A stretch of 64,000 nucleotides of DNA from Ruminococcaceae bacterium UBA7080 (GCA_002493595.1 DKZG01000006.1:1-64000); one strand, 5' to 3'. Positions 1-9,840 are shown, counted from the first letter of the stretch. The notes: generated by a model from the sequence alone, not told the origin. Translations and numbers: made by a program.

Positions 1-690
1 ATCAATATCATTTTTCTGATTGATCAGTTCAAGTTCAATGAGTTTCTGGTTGTTTTTTTCAGAATTTTCATAAATCATATAAATAATTATATTTGTGAAT
101 AGCAGAAAAGATGCAGAAATAATTAAAAAAATATTTTCTGATGGATTTAACGGTAAATTCTTAGTGATTAATCTAAACGCGATTAAAACCAAGAAACTAC
201 CGATTGGTAAAATAGATAAAGAAAACCATTTTCCCCAAGAACGAGAATCATTTTCTTTAACAGAAAATTTTGATAATATACGAGTTAACAGAAAGTATAT
301 TATCATACTGGATAAAGCACCTAATTCGAAATGAGTATTAACACTTTCTTCTGTTGTGACATTTAAAATTATTGCGGTTATATATGCTGTGAAAAATTCA
401 GATGAAAATTGGCATATTCCCAGTGCACAGCCATGAAATATTGCTGATTTAAATGAGCTTTTGTAAAGAAAATAAATTATAAATGTATTGGCAATAATTA
501 TTGTTAATAGGTTAACAACTTCGTTATTACATATAAATTTAAAAATCATCAGCAATATTGAATAAATCAGTAGTATTATAGCAAAGGATATAATGTTTTT
601 TCTTTTATCCTTATAAATTGAGTTTACATAGGAAAATACAATTAAAGCCTCAATAAAATATGTGAATATTAAAAAGTATAAAGAAGTCAT
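1..690 (-). CDS. GHKL-type sensor histidine kinase, N-terminal part (runs off left edge)
   Basis: The frame is open from ATG at 690 to the window edge (230 codons) and starts MTSLYFLIFTYFIEAL. The visible protein is almost wholly hydrophobic, with about six membrane helices, followed by a short polar helix (SEKNNQKLIELELINQ) of the sort that leads into the dimerisation and ATPase domains of AgrC-like kinases. The catalytic GHKL domain lies outside the window. An AGGAG ribosome binding site sits just before the start, inside the end of the upstream regulator remnant. The kinase probably sensed a peptide or cell-envelope signal. Its partner regulator is broken, so it may be orphaned. The GHKL call rests on topology and on the LytTR neighbour, because the ATPase motifs are not visible. 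Confidence 0.7.
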   Translation of the reverse strand, partial: MTSLYFLIFTYFIEALIVFSYVNSIYKDKRKNIISFAIILLIYSILLMIFKFICNNEVVNLLTIIIANTFIIYFLYKSSFKSAIFHGCALGICQFSSEFFTAYITAIILNVTTEESVNTHFELGALSSMIIYFLLTRILSKFSVKENDSRSWGKWFSLSILPIGSFLVLIAFRLITKNLPLNPSENIFLIISASFLLFTNIIIYMIYENSEKNNQKLIELELINQKNDID

Positions 691-691
691 T

Positions 692-953
692 TTATCTCCT
701 TTCTAAAACATAAAAGAATAATCTTTTGATTTCAGCTTGTCTTTTGGGTGCAATGCTGATTTCATATCTCTCAAGAATATTTCCGTCAAGATCTTTTTTT
801 GCTAATACAAGAAGGGTACGGGTATGTTTTATGGAATAATCCAAATTAGCAATATAGCTTGAATGCGGACAAACAAAGGAGATACCGTTTAATCTGTTTT
901 TCCAATAAATCTCTGAACGTTTTATCGTTATCGCATATTGCGATATTCATCAT
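692..953 (-). pseudogene. LytTR-family response regulator with most of its middle deleted
   Basis: The first codons (MNIAICDNDKTFRDLLEKQ, from 950 or 953) are a typical start of an AgrA/LytTR response-regulator receiver domain. Around 881-890 the frame changes, and the sequence then reads NGISFVCPHSSYIANLDYS in another frame, the C-terminal end of a LytTR DNA-binding domain, finishing LFFYVLERR just before the kinase start. Only about 87 codons remain of a gene that normally has about 240, and the two pieces are out of frame, so no working regulator can be made. An internal deletion is the simplest explanation. A promoter lies directly upstream. Confidence 0.75.
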
Positions 954-978
954 ATCATTCCTTTTGCGGGCTATAAAA

Positions 979-1007
979 ATAGTAGCACATATTCTAAATT
1001 TAAGCAA
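979..1007 (-). promoter_or_regulatory. sigma-A type promoter of the broken two-component operon
   Basis: On the minus strand TTGCTT (1007-1002) is followed after 17 bases by TACTAT (984-979), about 25 bases upstream of the response-regulator start. The spacing is ideal, but the boxes deviate from consensus. Confidence 0.5.
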
Positions 1008-1011
1008 CAAT

Positions 1012-1042
1012 AAAAGGCAGTAAGTAAATCTCACTGCCTTTT
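1012..1042 (-). terminator. hairpin terminator upstream of the two-component operon
   Basis: Perfect 10-base arms (AAAAGGCAGT and ACTGCCTTTT) flank an 11-base loop, with T residues trailing the stem on the minus strand. It would end a minus-strand transcript starting further right, although the only candidate is the short frame at 1058, which has a good GGAGG site but no recognisable product. Confidence 0.55.
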
Positions 1043-1076
1043 CATATAATGATTTCATCGTAAATCCTCCGACTGA

Positions 1077-1110
1077 TTTAATTATTAACTACATCAAATC
1101 ACTTCGGCTG
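1077..1110. repeat. dispersed intergenic repeat, copy A
   Basis: This stretch aligns by hand with 36751-36787 at about 31 of 37 positions; both share the block ending TTCGGCTG. Both copies lie in minus-strand intergenic sequence next to a GGCAG/CTGCC hairpin. The function is unknown. Confidence 0.5.
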
Positions 1111-1183
1111 ATTAAAACAACGAAAGAACACATCTTCACTACATAGGATGCCCTTCCTATATGCTTTTTATTTTCTTATACTA

Positions 1184-2461
1184 TTAATCGCTCAGTCCCT
1201 TTTTATCAAAATTGAAAATTGTAGAAAGAATAACCTCATAACCTGTTTTGATAGCCTCAGGAACCAGCCTGTCATAGCTGTCGCGTCGATTATGATAATA
1301 ATCAGCAGGAGCAGGATCCATTGCGGCAAGACATGTTGCGTTGATACCTGCCTGCGAAAATGCAGCTGCATCTGATGAACCGAAAAATACATTTGCAAAC
1401 TTCAAATCCTTATGACCTGCTTCAACAGCAGAATCCATAACAAGACGGCTGAATTTTTCATTATGCTTAACAGTACCGGTCATATCCCGGTTATAAACAT
1501 TGAGATACTCAAGATCTGTAAGTGTATCAACACAAAGAACAACTGTTTCCACACCGCTGTTGACATACTCGTCATAATGATCTTTTGCCCACTGCTTACA
1601 GCCTCTGAGCCCTGCTTCTTCACCATCGGTTACCATAGCACAAACCTCTGTGTTTTCCAAATCAATTCCTGCCATGTCCAGCATTCGCAAGGTGGCTACT
1701 GCAGCATATGTGCCGGTAAGATTATCGTTAGCACCCGGTGAAATGGTTTGGAAATCAACAAAAAGGAAGAGCGTAATCATTGCAAGTGCTGTAAAGAAAT
1801 GGAAATAATAGCTGTAATCCAGCATAAAATCACCAAATGCACCCATATCTGCAAAACGAGCAATTATTGTAATAACTGCAAGAATAAACGATATGATGGC
1901 ACCGCCTATTGTTGCACCCATACATATACCCATAAGCGGAAATTTTTTGCCATAGTAAATATGACGCCACTCATATGCAGAGTCAATATGACCGCTGATA
2001 ACAATCCTTCTTTTAACTTCACCTCTCGGCTTTCTCACACCAAGAAGATTGTGACCCTCAACCTTTTTGTAAAGCGGATCCATAAACTGTTTATACATAA
2101 GGAATTCCATCGCTGTAATGAAAAGCCCGACAAACACGATACCGCCCACAATACACTGTGCAACAAAAAAGCTTATAACGCTTGTAAATACCAATATTGC
2201 GCAAACTGCAACTGCAAGAAATATAGCGGCTGAAACAAGCTTTGTCCAATGCAAAAATGCCTTAGGAGCCATTTTGTATGACTCAAAGCGTGTTTCATCG
2301 CAAAAAGTATCCATTTCTTTCTTAATGTGCTTTTGTGCAGCAAGACAATTCTCATTGCCTGACTCACGCGGACCGTATTTCTTTATTACATTCGTAATTT
2401 CCTTTACGGTGTAATCAACATTTTCATCAATGACTGATTTTGGAAAATCTGCGATTTTCAT
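1184..2461 (-). CDS. membrane-anchored M28-family zinc aminopeptidase
   Basis: This 425-residue protein combines an M28 peptidase domain with membrane helices at about 75-120 and 178-235. Metal-site residues of the family are visible in order: SGHID (His158, Asp160), PGANDN (Asp246), DGEEAG (Glu281/282), VDTLTD (Asp312) and ADYYHNRRDS (His390). The helices are inserted into the peptidase fold between the first and second metal motifs, as in multi-pass M28 relatives, and there is no cleavable signal peptide. It probably trims peptides at the cytoplasmic membrane; the substrate is not predictable. An AAGGAGAG site precedes the ATG. The gene stands alone and is transcribed away from the RHS gene. 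Confidence 0.88.
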   Translation of the reverse strand: MKIADFPKSVIDENVDYTVKEITNVIKKYGPRESGNENCLAAQKHIKKEMDTFCDETRFESYKMAPKAFLHWTKLVSAAIFLAVAVCAILVFTSVISFFVAQCIVGGIVFVGLFITAMEFLMYKQFMDPLYKKVEGHNLLGVRKPRGEVKRRIVISGHIDSAYEWRHIYYGKKFPLMGICMGATIGGAIISFILAVITIIARFADMGAFGDFMLDYSYYFHFFTALAMITLFLFVDFQTISPGANDNLTGTYAAVATLRMLDMAGIDLENTEVCAMVTDGEEAGLRGCKQWAKDHYDEYVNSGVETVVLCVDTLTDLEYLNVYNRDMTGTVKHNEKFSRLVMDSAVEAGHKDLKFANVFFGSSDAAAFSQAGINATCLAAMDPAPADYYHNRRDSYDRLVPEAIKTGYEVILSTIFNFDKKGLSD

Positions 2462-2577
2462 GATTTATGCTCTCCTTTAGCTTAATATTTTTTCGACATG
2501 CTGCCAAATCCGAATACATTTTATGCCGGCTGTAAACGCACGGTAAATTAAACCACGGCAGCTAAATAATTCATATA

Positions 2578-2606
2578 ATTGTATCATAATTTTTATAAAA
2601 ACACAA
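2578..2606 (-). promoter_or_regulatory. promoter of the M28 peptidase gene
   Basis: On the minus strand TTGTGT (2606-2601), 17 bases, TACAAT (2583-2578). It lies about 115 bases upstream of the peptidase start in the 329-base divergent gap 2462-2790. Apart from this promoter and the RHS promoter the gap shows only AT-rich sequence. Confidence 0.5.
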
Positions 2607-2718
2607 CACATAAAAGTATTATTTAAAAACCGTTAAAAAATCGAAAAACAAATAATCGTTATAAACCAATAAAAACGTCTAAGAACATAAATAGCAAAGT
2701 AAATTAAAGATAAAAAGA

Positions 2719-2748
2719 TTGACATAAATTACCAAATAACCTTACAAT
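2719..2748 (+). promoter_or_regulatory. promoter of the RHS toxin gene
   Basis: TTGACA at 2719-2724 and TACAAT at 2743-2748 are separated by 18 bases, about 40 bases before the chosen start codon. This near-consensus sigma-A promoter suggests the large toxin gene is expressed under ordinary growth. No equivalent promoter precedes the downstream orphan modules. Confidence 0.7.
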
Positions 2749-2790
2749 GGAGATACAGCAAAGTAAATAGGGATGATGAGGAGAAACAAA

Positions 2791-5700
2791 ATGAAAAAGA
2801 AGGAAGAGTTAACAAAAGGAATCAAAAAAGCGATATGCATATTCCTTGCTGTAATTATGGCATTTGGCAGTTTTGTTGCTTTGAGTGTAGGTTCTTCACA
2901 TCTGCAGGATTATCTGCATGTTAAATCCATGCTCTCTGCCTATGCGTCCGAAATCGTTGACACAAAGGGCATATGCGGTATCAACAGTGATGCTATGCTT
3001 GCGGATAATACGGTTATCGATTTAAAAAATCTTGACGGCTCCAATACAGTTTATCTTTTTTGCGAACCTATCTCCTTTACCGATGAAAACGGCAGTATTA
3101 AAACAAAAGACATATCTGTTGAAAAACAATGCGATAATGATTTGCTGTCTCACGGCTATAATTATGCCAACGGACAGAATGATTATCGCATTAATTTTTC
3201 CCAAGATATCACCAAAGGTCTTTTGATTGAATTCGAAAACTGTAAATACTCTATTGTTCCTCAAACAGATTACCCTGCTGCACAAGGCAAAAAAAGCTCA
3301 TCCGTTTTGCTCGGTGAAAAATTTGAAACCTTTGAATACAGCGGTGCTTTCGGTGCAGGCACAAATTTAAAATTCTATCCTCAGCTTAACGGTGTCAAGG
3401 ATGAGATTGTACTTAACACAAACACAGGTAAAAATACATTTTCTTTTGAGCTTAAAACCGAAAACTGCGATGCCGTGCTGAATGATGACGGTACTGTATC
3501 ACTGATTGGCAGGGATGACAGCAGTATTGTTCAAATCTTTTCTGCTCCCTTTGCTTATGACAGCAAATATATTGAAGGCATGAAGGACAAGCATTACATT
3601 GACTGCTCCTATCAGCTTGATAAAACAGATGACAACACATACATTATGACCGTAACTGCAGACAAATCATGGCTGGAAAGCCCTGACACCTCTTATCCGG
3701 TTGTTATTGACCCGGTTACAAGTCACATAGGCAATATGTATGACCTGCCCATTCACACAAAAAGAACAACTGCAGGCGCAACTGTTGACAACAATGCTGT
3801 CGGTACATCTGCCGAATATGGTACAAGCCGTTCACTGATCAAATTTCAAAAGCCCTCTGAAATTAAATCTCATGCTGCAATCAACAGTGCATATTACTGG
3901 ACAAGAGAACTGACCGGCAGGACCTCATCTTTCAAATGCGGCATTTACAAAATAACCTCATCCTGGAATGAAAGCTCTCTCTGGTCCACCAGACCATCCT
4001 ACAGCACCTCCTTAATCACCAGCAGAAATATAAACAGCGCATCAACGGATGTCCAAAACAATCCTTACTGGTATAAATTCAACATAAAGAACCTGGTTCA
4101 GCAGTGGTACACAGGCACAACCAACTATGGCTTTATGATGAAATATGAGGACGAGGGCAACACCACCAAAAACCTTCGTACCTTTGCTCAGCTTGAATAC
4201 GGCACTTCTGCCTGGAGACCTTACACTGTAATCAATTACACAAATGACGAAACGCCTCCCACTGCTGCGAGTGTTACAGGCAATCCGACCGACTGGACCA
4301 AAAACAACGTAACCATTACCGTTAACGGTGCTAAGGACAACAGCGGCGGTATTGGTCTGCATTCTGCTGCTTATTCCTTCTCTACTGTCAGCGGTTCTTA
4401 CAGCTGGCAGGCTGACAACAAAAAGACTTTCTCTAAAAACTGCACTGTTTATGTCTGCATTCGTGATGCTTACAACAATATTAAATATCTCGGCAAACAG
4501 ACTATTTCTAAAATTGATAAAACTCCTCCGGTTGTTCCTAATGCTTCCGGTGCACCGACAGCATGGACAAATAAGGGGTACACTTTAATTGCATCCTCCA
4601 CCGACAGCCAGTCGGGTATTACTGCCTACAGCTTTTCAAGCAAGGAGGGAGCTTACGCCTGGCAGAGCGGAAATTCGAAAGCATTCACCGGCAACCGCAC
4701 TGTATATATTTATACGAAAGATAAAGCAGGCAATATATCTGCAGCTAAAACCGTTAAAATCAGTTATGTTGATACAAACTATCCGGTAATTACAAATGTA
4801 TCCATTCAAATGAATGAAGACACAAACACAAAAACTGCAACGATAACAGCGACGGATAAGCATTCAGGCATTGCCGGATACAGCTTTGACGGCGGCAAAA
4901 CCTGGCAGACACAAAACACAAAAATAATAGATAACAGCCAAAGCACAGTTGAAGCCGCTGTTAAGGACAAAGCAGGAAATATCGCAAAAAGCAGCAACAG
5001 CTCTGCAATTCCTGTGTTTTATGAGGAAAATCAGCTTATCGGATTAATCAACCCCAATAATACGGACGATATTATTGAATATAAAATCGGTGAAAACGAC
5101 AGCTGGCATACCTATTACGTTCCGTTTGCAGTGCCGGTGGGCCAAACTGCCAGAGTTGAAGCAAAATTAAAATCATCAAGCGCAGTCCTTACGCGTGAAT
5201 TCTCATCCAAAGCAATTGATTTTACAGGCATTTATTCAGAATCAAAAACCGATTTAAATATTTCCTGCGGCAATGCTTCCTTTGATTGGGCAAGAAGCTA
5301 TAACAGCGATGACAACAAGTGGTTCTTCTCATATGAAAGCTGTATTGAAAAAACAGATCAATCTTATCTTCTCAAAGTAATTGCACCTAATGCTAGTGAG
5401 CTTATATTTGTTAAGAAAACGGACAGCTCTTATTATAATGAAAGCTGCGGTTATGAACTGACCGTTATTCATGATACGAATAACCGGATTAAGGGCTACT
5501 CCATCGGCTTTGACGGTGTAAATTATAATTATAATGAAAACGGTGTTTTAACCTCTGTTTCAGATGAATTTGACAATACAGTCCATTTCATTTATTCCGA
5601 CGGCAATCTGTCAAAAATCACATACGGTACCGATACTGTCAGAGAATATACTGTCACAACGGCCGCTGACGGCAAAATCACAAGCATAACAACACCACTG

Positions 5701-8700
5701 GGCGAAAAACTGGTTTATGCATATTCGCAGGGTAATCTTTCCGACGTTTATTATGACAAAAACACCCTGAATTCATCACGCGAAAGTAATATAATTGTTG
5801 ACAGCTATGAATACACAGACGGCAGAATAAGTAAAAATAACGGCACTGCAATTGAATATAACAACGCTAAGCTGTCAAAGGTAACAGAGTTAAACGGCGC
5901 TTTCACTTCATACAGCTTTGAAACGTTCACAGACGAGGAATCAGGCGAACCGCTTATTAAAGAAACAGTTACATCATCGGATGACGAAACAACTCAGACC
6001 TGCTATAACGGCGCGCTTGATATCGTAAAAACCGTTGATACCGACGGCGCAGTCAGCGAATATATGTATGACAGCAACCGTAATCTTTGCTCTGAAATTA
6101 CAGACGAAGATGAAGCAGCCTATGAATACGAAAACAACAAGCTTGTGTCATCCGTTAAAAACGGCGTTGCTGCTACGTATGAGGATGACAGGATTATATC
6201 CGAAATCAGCGACACACAAAGTACTGCTTATTCCTATAACGAAAACGGCGACCTTTTAAGCGCTGAAACCAAAACCATACCTGACAGCGAGGATAATACT
6301 GCCCTGCCTGTCACCACCTATACACTGACAAACACTTACGAAAACGGCATTCTCAAATCAGCTGAGGAATTCACCCTTGACAGCGAAACAGGCGATACTT
6401 CCACTACGATTACACAGTATAATACGGACCGTTCCATCAGCAGTACACAGACCACCTCGGTTACGAAATCCGAGTCCGAGGACTCTGCCGATTTAACAAG
6501 CGTTGACAGCACTGCTTACACATATGACGAGTTCGGCAATACAATTTGCAGCCAAAGCGTGTCAACAGATGCAGACGGTGTTGAAACCGTCAGCGTTCTT
6601 CATTACGAATTTGACGCCCTTGACAGGAATATTAAAATAAGCGATAATGAAGGCAGGATTAAAGAACAGTATATTTATGACCCGCTTTCAAACGTGATTT
6701 ATGAAAATATCGAGGGCAGTGAAAGCAGAACCATCTATGACGATTATGCAAGAGCCGTGCAGGAAATCAGCAGCGAGGATTATAAAGCGGAGCTTGACGG
6801 ACTGAAGAACACCGACGCAGCCGATTCATACGCGGATACATCGGCAGGTCACACCTACACCTATGCTGCAAACGGCAATCTCGCTGATGAGACAAACCGT
6901 CTCGGCATCAAAACAAATTACACCTATTTTGAAAAAAGCAGCAGTGTGAAAAGTGAGCGCTTTGACGGATATGTATTTCAGTATGACAACAGCGGCAATA
7001 CACTGAGCGTAACGGTTAACGGACAAAAATATGCTGACTATCAGTATAACAGCGACAACAACCCCACCCTTGTCTCCTACGGCAACGGCCAGTGCGTGAG
7101 ATATGTCTACGATGAAAGGGGCAATCTCACTGCGCAGTATCATAATGCCGACACACAGCCTTATATTGTATACAGCTATGCGCTTGTTGACAATACGCCC
7201 GATGACATCACTTTTGAAGGGGATGCAATCGACGGCTCGGAGGATTTTGACACTGACCCCGAAGTGGATATTCATACAAATGAGGAATACACTCTTGTTT
7301 CAAAAACCAATTATGACACAGGGCGCAAAACCTATTTTAACGGGGACACGGTTACCGTTAAAGCAATTGCTGCCGACAAAGCGGAAAGGCAAATCTATTC
7401 TTACTCCAAGTCACAGGAAGAAGAGAATACACAAGCTGTAATCCGAAGTGACAGATATGCAGGCGGCACGGATTTGCTCCTGACATCTGATGAGAACAGC
7501 AGTGTTGACTCCTTTACCCTCTCATCAAGCGATGATACTTGCGCTTTCACTTATGAAAACACTGCTTCGGATGATTCCTTATCCGAAACCACACTCAAGG
7601 ACTCTGACGGCAACAGTATAATAAACTCCAAATATTCATATGATGATAACGGAAATATAACAGCTGAAACCATTTCGCTTCATTCAGAGGATATAACCTA
7701 CCGCTATACATATGATGATCAAAACAGAATCACATCCTATACCTTAAATGATGCTCCTCTTTACGGCACAGATTTTAATTACAAATATAATTATCATTAC
7801 GACCGTGAAACAGGCTATCTTGTGAGAGAGGACCGCAACAACGGCTTTAACGAAGGAAACACTTATCTTTTCAGTTATGACAGCAGGGGCAACCTGACAT
7901 CAAATTCAACGTTAAGATATGTTAACCCCGAATCAAGTACAGATAGTATAAGAAAGGATTATACCACCGATTTCACACTGGATAACGAGATTTGGGCTGA
8001 TGCCATAACCGAAATAAACACCGACTCCAAATTTATTTATGACGAAAACGGCAATCCATTAAACTTTGACAGTATACATTTTGACTGGTCAGAGGGCAGA
8101 ATGCTTAAAAGCGTTGAATATTCCGAGGATGGCATGTCCTTAATTGACTGCCGCTTCACATACAACGAAAAAGGCATCCGCACATCCAAAACCGTTTTCG
8201 GCAAAACCACATACTTCACAACAGATGACGACATAATCACCTCACAGTATCAGTTGGATGATGAGGGCAATGTCATAGAAGAAATGATTTTCCTTTACGA
8301 TAGCAGTGACAATCTGCTTGGCTTTACATACGGCGGTGAGACATACTTTTACATCAAAAACCATATGGGTGATGTAATGGGCATAGCCGACAGCAATGGC
8401 ACATGGCTGGTTAAGTATTATTACCAAAATGCATGGGGCGACATCAGTACGCAAACGGTAAATGACAGCGCAGGGCGCGATATTGAAGCACTTCATACCC
8501 TCGGCAACTTAAACCCGATGCGTTACAAAGGCTATTACTATGACCGAGAAATCTCGATGTATTACCTCCGGTCCAGGTATTACTTCCCGGGTATTACCGC
8601 CAAATTCCTAAATGCCGATTTACCTGAGTTTGCGAAGGTTGGTAAAGAACAATACAGCGGCACGAATCTTTTTGCCTACTGCAAAAACGACCCTGTAAAC

Positions 8701-9420
8701 AATTCCGACCCCACAGGGCATTGGGGTGAGGATGTTCATAATGGTTATAAAAAAGGTTTTTTTGATTCTAGTAATACTGTAATTAATGGAAAAAGGCACT
8801 TTTATGGAACATATTTTTGGGCAAAGTCCAATGAAGTTTCTTTTAGTAAAAATTATGCAAAAACACTTGCTATATATTGCAATAAACTAGACAGTACTTA
8901 TTCTTCAACAATGTATTATAAAGCTCGTTGTTATAATTCCAGTCAGAATAATCAAATTTACAGTAAAAAGCAAATAAATGAATTTAAAAAATGGCAAGGT
9001 TATCACTTTAATCTTAATAGCAAAGGTAAAGATTCTAGAATAGAATATTCAAAAGAAATGATGTCTAACGCGGTAAACAAATGGAAAAGTGCTAGTAAGA
9101 ATAAAAAGAATAAAGAGAAATTAAAAAAAGAAGCTTTAATGTATTTGGGATATGGATTGCACGCAATTCAAGATATCGAAGCTCATGGAAATATTGGTAA
9201 AGGATTAGATATGCCGCAACATATCTATAAAGGTACTGGAAACCCAAATACCCTTAATATTGCGGATAAAATAAATTATGATTGGGCAAACAATAAACGA
9301 ACTTCACTTATAAAATCTAATAAACTAAAAAGAATAAATGCTACTTGCAAAGCAACAAAAAAATATTTAATAGATTTTAAAATTAAAATTGGTATAGGAA
9401 AAAATGCTAAACTCAAATAA
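2791..9420 (+). CDS. secreted RHS/YD-repeat polymorphic toxin with phospholipase C-like tip
   Basis: This 2209-residue protein resembles the WapA class of Gram-positive RHS toxins. The start at 2791 is preferred over 2773 because AGGAG (2779-2783) is well spaced only for 2791. In order it has: an N-terminal hydrophobic export segment; a DNRLRE-like domain at roughly 310-490; three tandem Ig-like repeats of about 85 residues (about 485-735) carrying ETPPT/KTPPV and KDKAGNI motifs; many YD repeats (about 870-1830); an RHS core ending NNSDPTGHWGEDVHNGY near residue 1986; and a 223-residue variable tip. The tip holds GLHAIQDIEAHGNIG, an HxxxDxxxH helix like that of zinc-dependent phospholipase C/S1-P1 proteins. 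Base composition turns markedly AT-rich exactly at the tip. A small membrane protein follows 18 bases after the stop. The toxin role is inferred from architecture and neighbours. Confidence 0.9.
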   Translation: MKKKEELTKGIKKAICIFLAVIMAFGSFVALSVGSSHLQDYLHVKSMLSAYASEIVDTKGICGINSDAMLADNTVIDLKNLDGSNTVYLFCEPISFTDENGSIKTKDISVEKQCDNDLLSHGYNYANGQNDYRINFSQDITKGLLIEFENCKYSIVPQTDYPAAQGKKSSSVLLGEKFETFEYSGAFGAGTNLKFYPQLNGVKDEIVLNTNTGKNTFSFELKTENCDAVLNDDGTVSLIGRDDSSIVQIFSAPFAYDSKYIEGMKDKHYIDCSYQLDKTDDNTYIMTVTADKSWLESPDTSYPVVIDPVTSHIGNMYDLPIHTKRTTAGATVDNNAVGTSAEYGTSRSLIKFQKPSEIKSHAAINSAYYWTRELTGRTSSFKCGIYKITSSWNESSLWSTRPSYSTSLITSRNINSASTDVQNNPYWYKFNIKNLVQQWYTGTTNYGFMMKYEDEGNTTKNLRTFAQLEYGTSAWRPYTVINYTNDETPPTAASVTGNPTDWTKNNVTITVNGAKDNSGGIGLHSAAYSFSTVSGSYSWQADNKKTFSKNCTVYVCIRDAYNNIKYLGKQTISKIDKTPPVVPNASGAPTAWTNKGYTLIASSTDSQSGITAYSFSSKEGAYAWQSGNSKAFTGNRTVYIYTKDKAGNISAAKTVKISYVDTNYPVITNVSIQMNEDTNTKTATITATDKHSGIAGYSFDGGKTWQTQNTKIIDNSQSTVEAAVKDKAGNIAKSSNSSAIPVFYEENQLIGLINPNNTDDIIEYKIGENDSWHTYYVPFAVPVGQTARVEAKLKSSSAVLTREFSSKAIDFTGIYSESKTDLNISCGNASFDWARSYNSDDNKWFFSYESCIEKTDQSYLLKVIAPNASELIFVKKTDSSYYNESCGYELTVIHDTNNRIKGYSIGFDGVNYNYNENGVLTSVSDEFDNTVHFIYSDGNLSKITYGTDTVREYTVTTAADGKITSITTPLGEKLVYAYSQGNLSDVYYDKNTLNSSRESNIIVDSYEYTDGRISKNNGTAIEYNNAKLSKVTELNGAFTSYSFETFTDEESGEPLIKETVTSSDDETTQTCYNGALDIVKTVDTDGAVSEYMYDSNRNLCSEITDEDEAAYEYENNKLVSSVKNGVAATYEDDRIISEISDTQSTAYSYNENGDLLSAETKTIPDSEDNTALPVTTYTLTNTYENGILKSAEEFTLDSETGDTSTTITQYNTDRSISSTQTTSVTKSESEDSADLTSVDSTAYTYDEFGNTICSQSVSTDADGVETVSVLHYEFDALDRNIKISDNEGRIKEQYIYDPLSNVIYENIEGSESRTIYDDYARAVQEISSEDYKAELDGLKNTDAADSYADTSAGHTYTYAANGNLADETNRLGIKTNYTYFEKSSSVKSERFDGYVFQYDNSGNTLSVTVNGQKYADYQYNSDNNPTLVSYGNGQCVRYVYDERGNLTAQYHNADTQPYIVYSYALVDNTPDDITFEGDAIDGSEDFDTDPEVDIHTNEEYTLVSKTNYDTGRKTYFNGDTVTVKAIAADKAERQIYSYSKSQEEENTQAVIRSDRYAGGTDLLLTSDENSSVDSFTLSSSDDTCAFTYENTASDDSLSETTLKDSDGNSIINSKYSYDDNGNITAETISLHSEDITYRYTYDDQNRITSYTLNDAPLYGTDFNYKYNYHYDRETGYLVREDRNNGFNEGNTYLFSYDSRGNLTSNSTLRYVNPESSTDSIRKDYTTDFTLDNEIWADAITEINTDSKFIYDENGNPLNFDSIHFDWSEGRMLKSVEYSEDGMSLIDCRFTYNEKGIRTSKTVFGKTTYFTTDDDIITSQYQLDDEGNVIEEMIFLYDSSDNLLGFTYGGETYFYIKNHMGDVMGIADSNGTWLVKYYYQNAWGDISTQTVNDSAGRDIEALHTLGNLNPMRYKGYYYDREISMYYLRSRYYFPGITAKFLNADLPEFAKVGKEQYSGTNLFAYCKNDPVNNSDPTGHWGEDVHNGYKKGFFDSSNTVINGKRHFYGTYFWAKSNEVSFSKNYAKTLAIYCNKLDSTYSSTMYYKARCYNSSQNNQIYSKKQINEFKKWQGYHFNLNSKGKDSRIEYSKEMMSNAVNKWKSASKNKKNKEKLKKEALMYLGYGLHAIQDIEAHGNIGKGLDMPQHIYKGTGNPNTLNIADKINYDWANNKRTSLIKSNKLKRINATCKATKKYLIDFKIKIGIGKNAKLK

Positions 9421-9438
9421 TAGAAAGGAATACTAGCA

Positions 9439-9840
9439 ATGAATAGAAAGACGTTAATAATATCTATTTCTACTCTTATTATATTTTATATTGCAGTTGT
9501 CAGACCAATTGCATCTATGACTCCTGTTAATTTTCTTGCATTACTTTTATTTCTATGCTTTGACTTTGCTTTATGCACATTATTCTTTAAAAACAAAAAG
9601 TGGAAAGCAAGTGCTACGCTGTGTATCATTAATTTCTTATTAGCCTTTCCTCAAGTTGCCGCAGTAACAGAACTTTTGCTGACCAGTACTCATGGATCAA
9701 TATCAAATATTTTAATTCCTGAGTACCCTTTTGAAGGAATAATTGAAAAATTTCATTTCATTGCCTTTATAATCTTATTTGCCTATAATTCAATCCTTTT
9801 CACTATTTTGACAATAAATAAATTGAAACCGAGCAATTAA
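9439..9840 (+). CDS. four-helix membrane protein, probable immunity to the RHS tip
   Basis: This 133-residue protein has hydrophobic spans at about 4-24, 33-50, 57-80 and 106-126, and no recognisable domain. GAAAGGAA precedes the ATG, which lies 18 bases after the toxin stop, so the two are co-transcribed and share the terminator at 9859. Immunity genes normally sit directly downstream of polymorphic toxin genes. A membrane location would suit protection against an enzyme that attacks membrane lipids. Both the immunity role and the target are inferences; no sequence homology to a known immunity family was recognised. Confidence 0.6.
   Translation: MNRKTLIISISTLIIFYIAVVRPIASMTPVNFLALLLFLCFDFALCTLFFKNKKWKASATLCIINFLLAFPQVAAVTELLLTSTHGSISNILIPEYPFEGIIEKFHFIAFIILFAYNSILFTILTINKLKPSN

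Noticed and set aside
95..334. 79-codon plus-strand frame inside the kinase gene
   Set aside because: It is antisense to a long membrane-protein frame with a good ribosome site; it has no ribosome site or domain of its own.
846..1058. 70-codon minus-strand frame beginning MKSLYEKAVRFTYC with a good GGAGG site
   Set aside because: It reads through a terminator hairpin and then into the regulator remnant in frame. The start signal is real-looking, and an AgrD-like peptide was considered, but no conserved core is visible, so no gene is called.
1748..2414. Long plus-strand frames opposite the M28 peptidase gene
   Set aside because: They are shadows of the peptidase reading frame, without start signals or family features.
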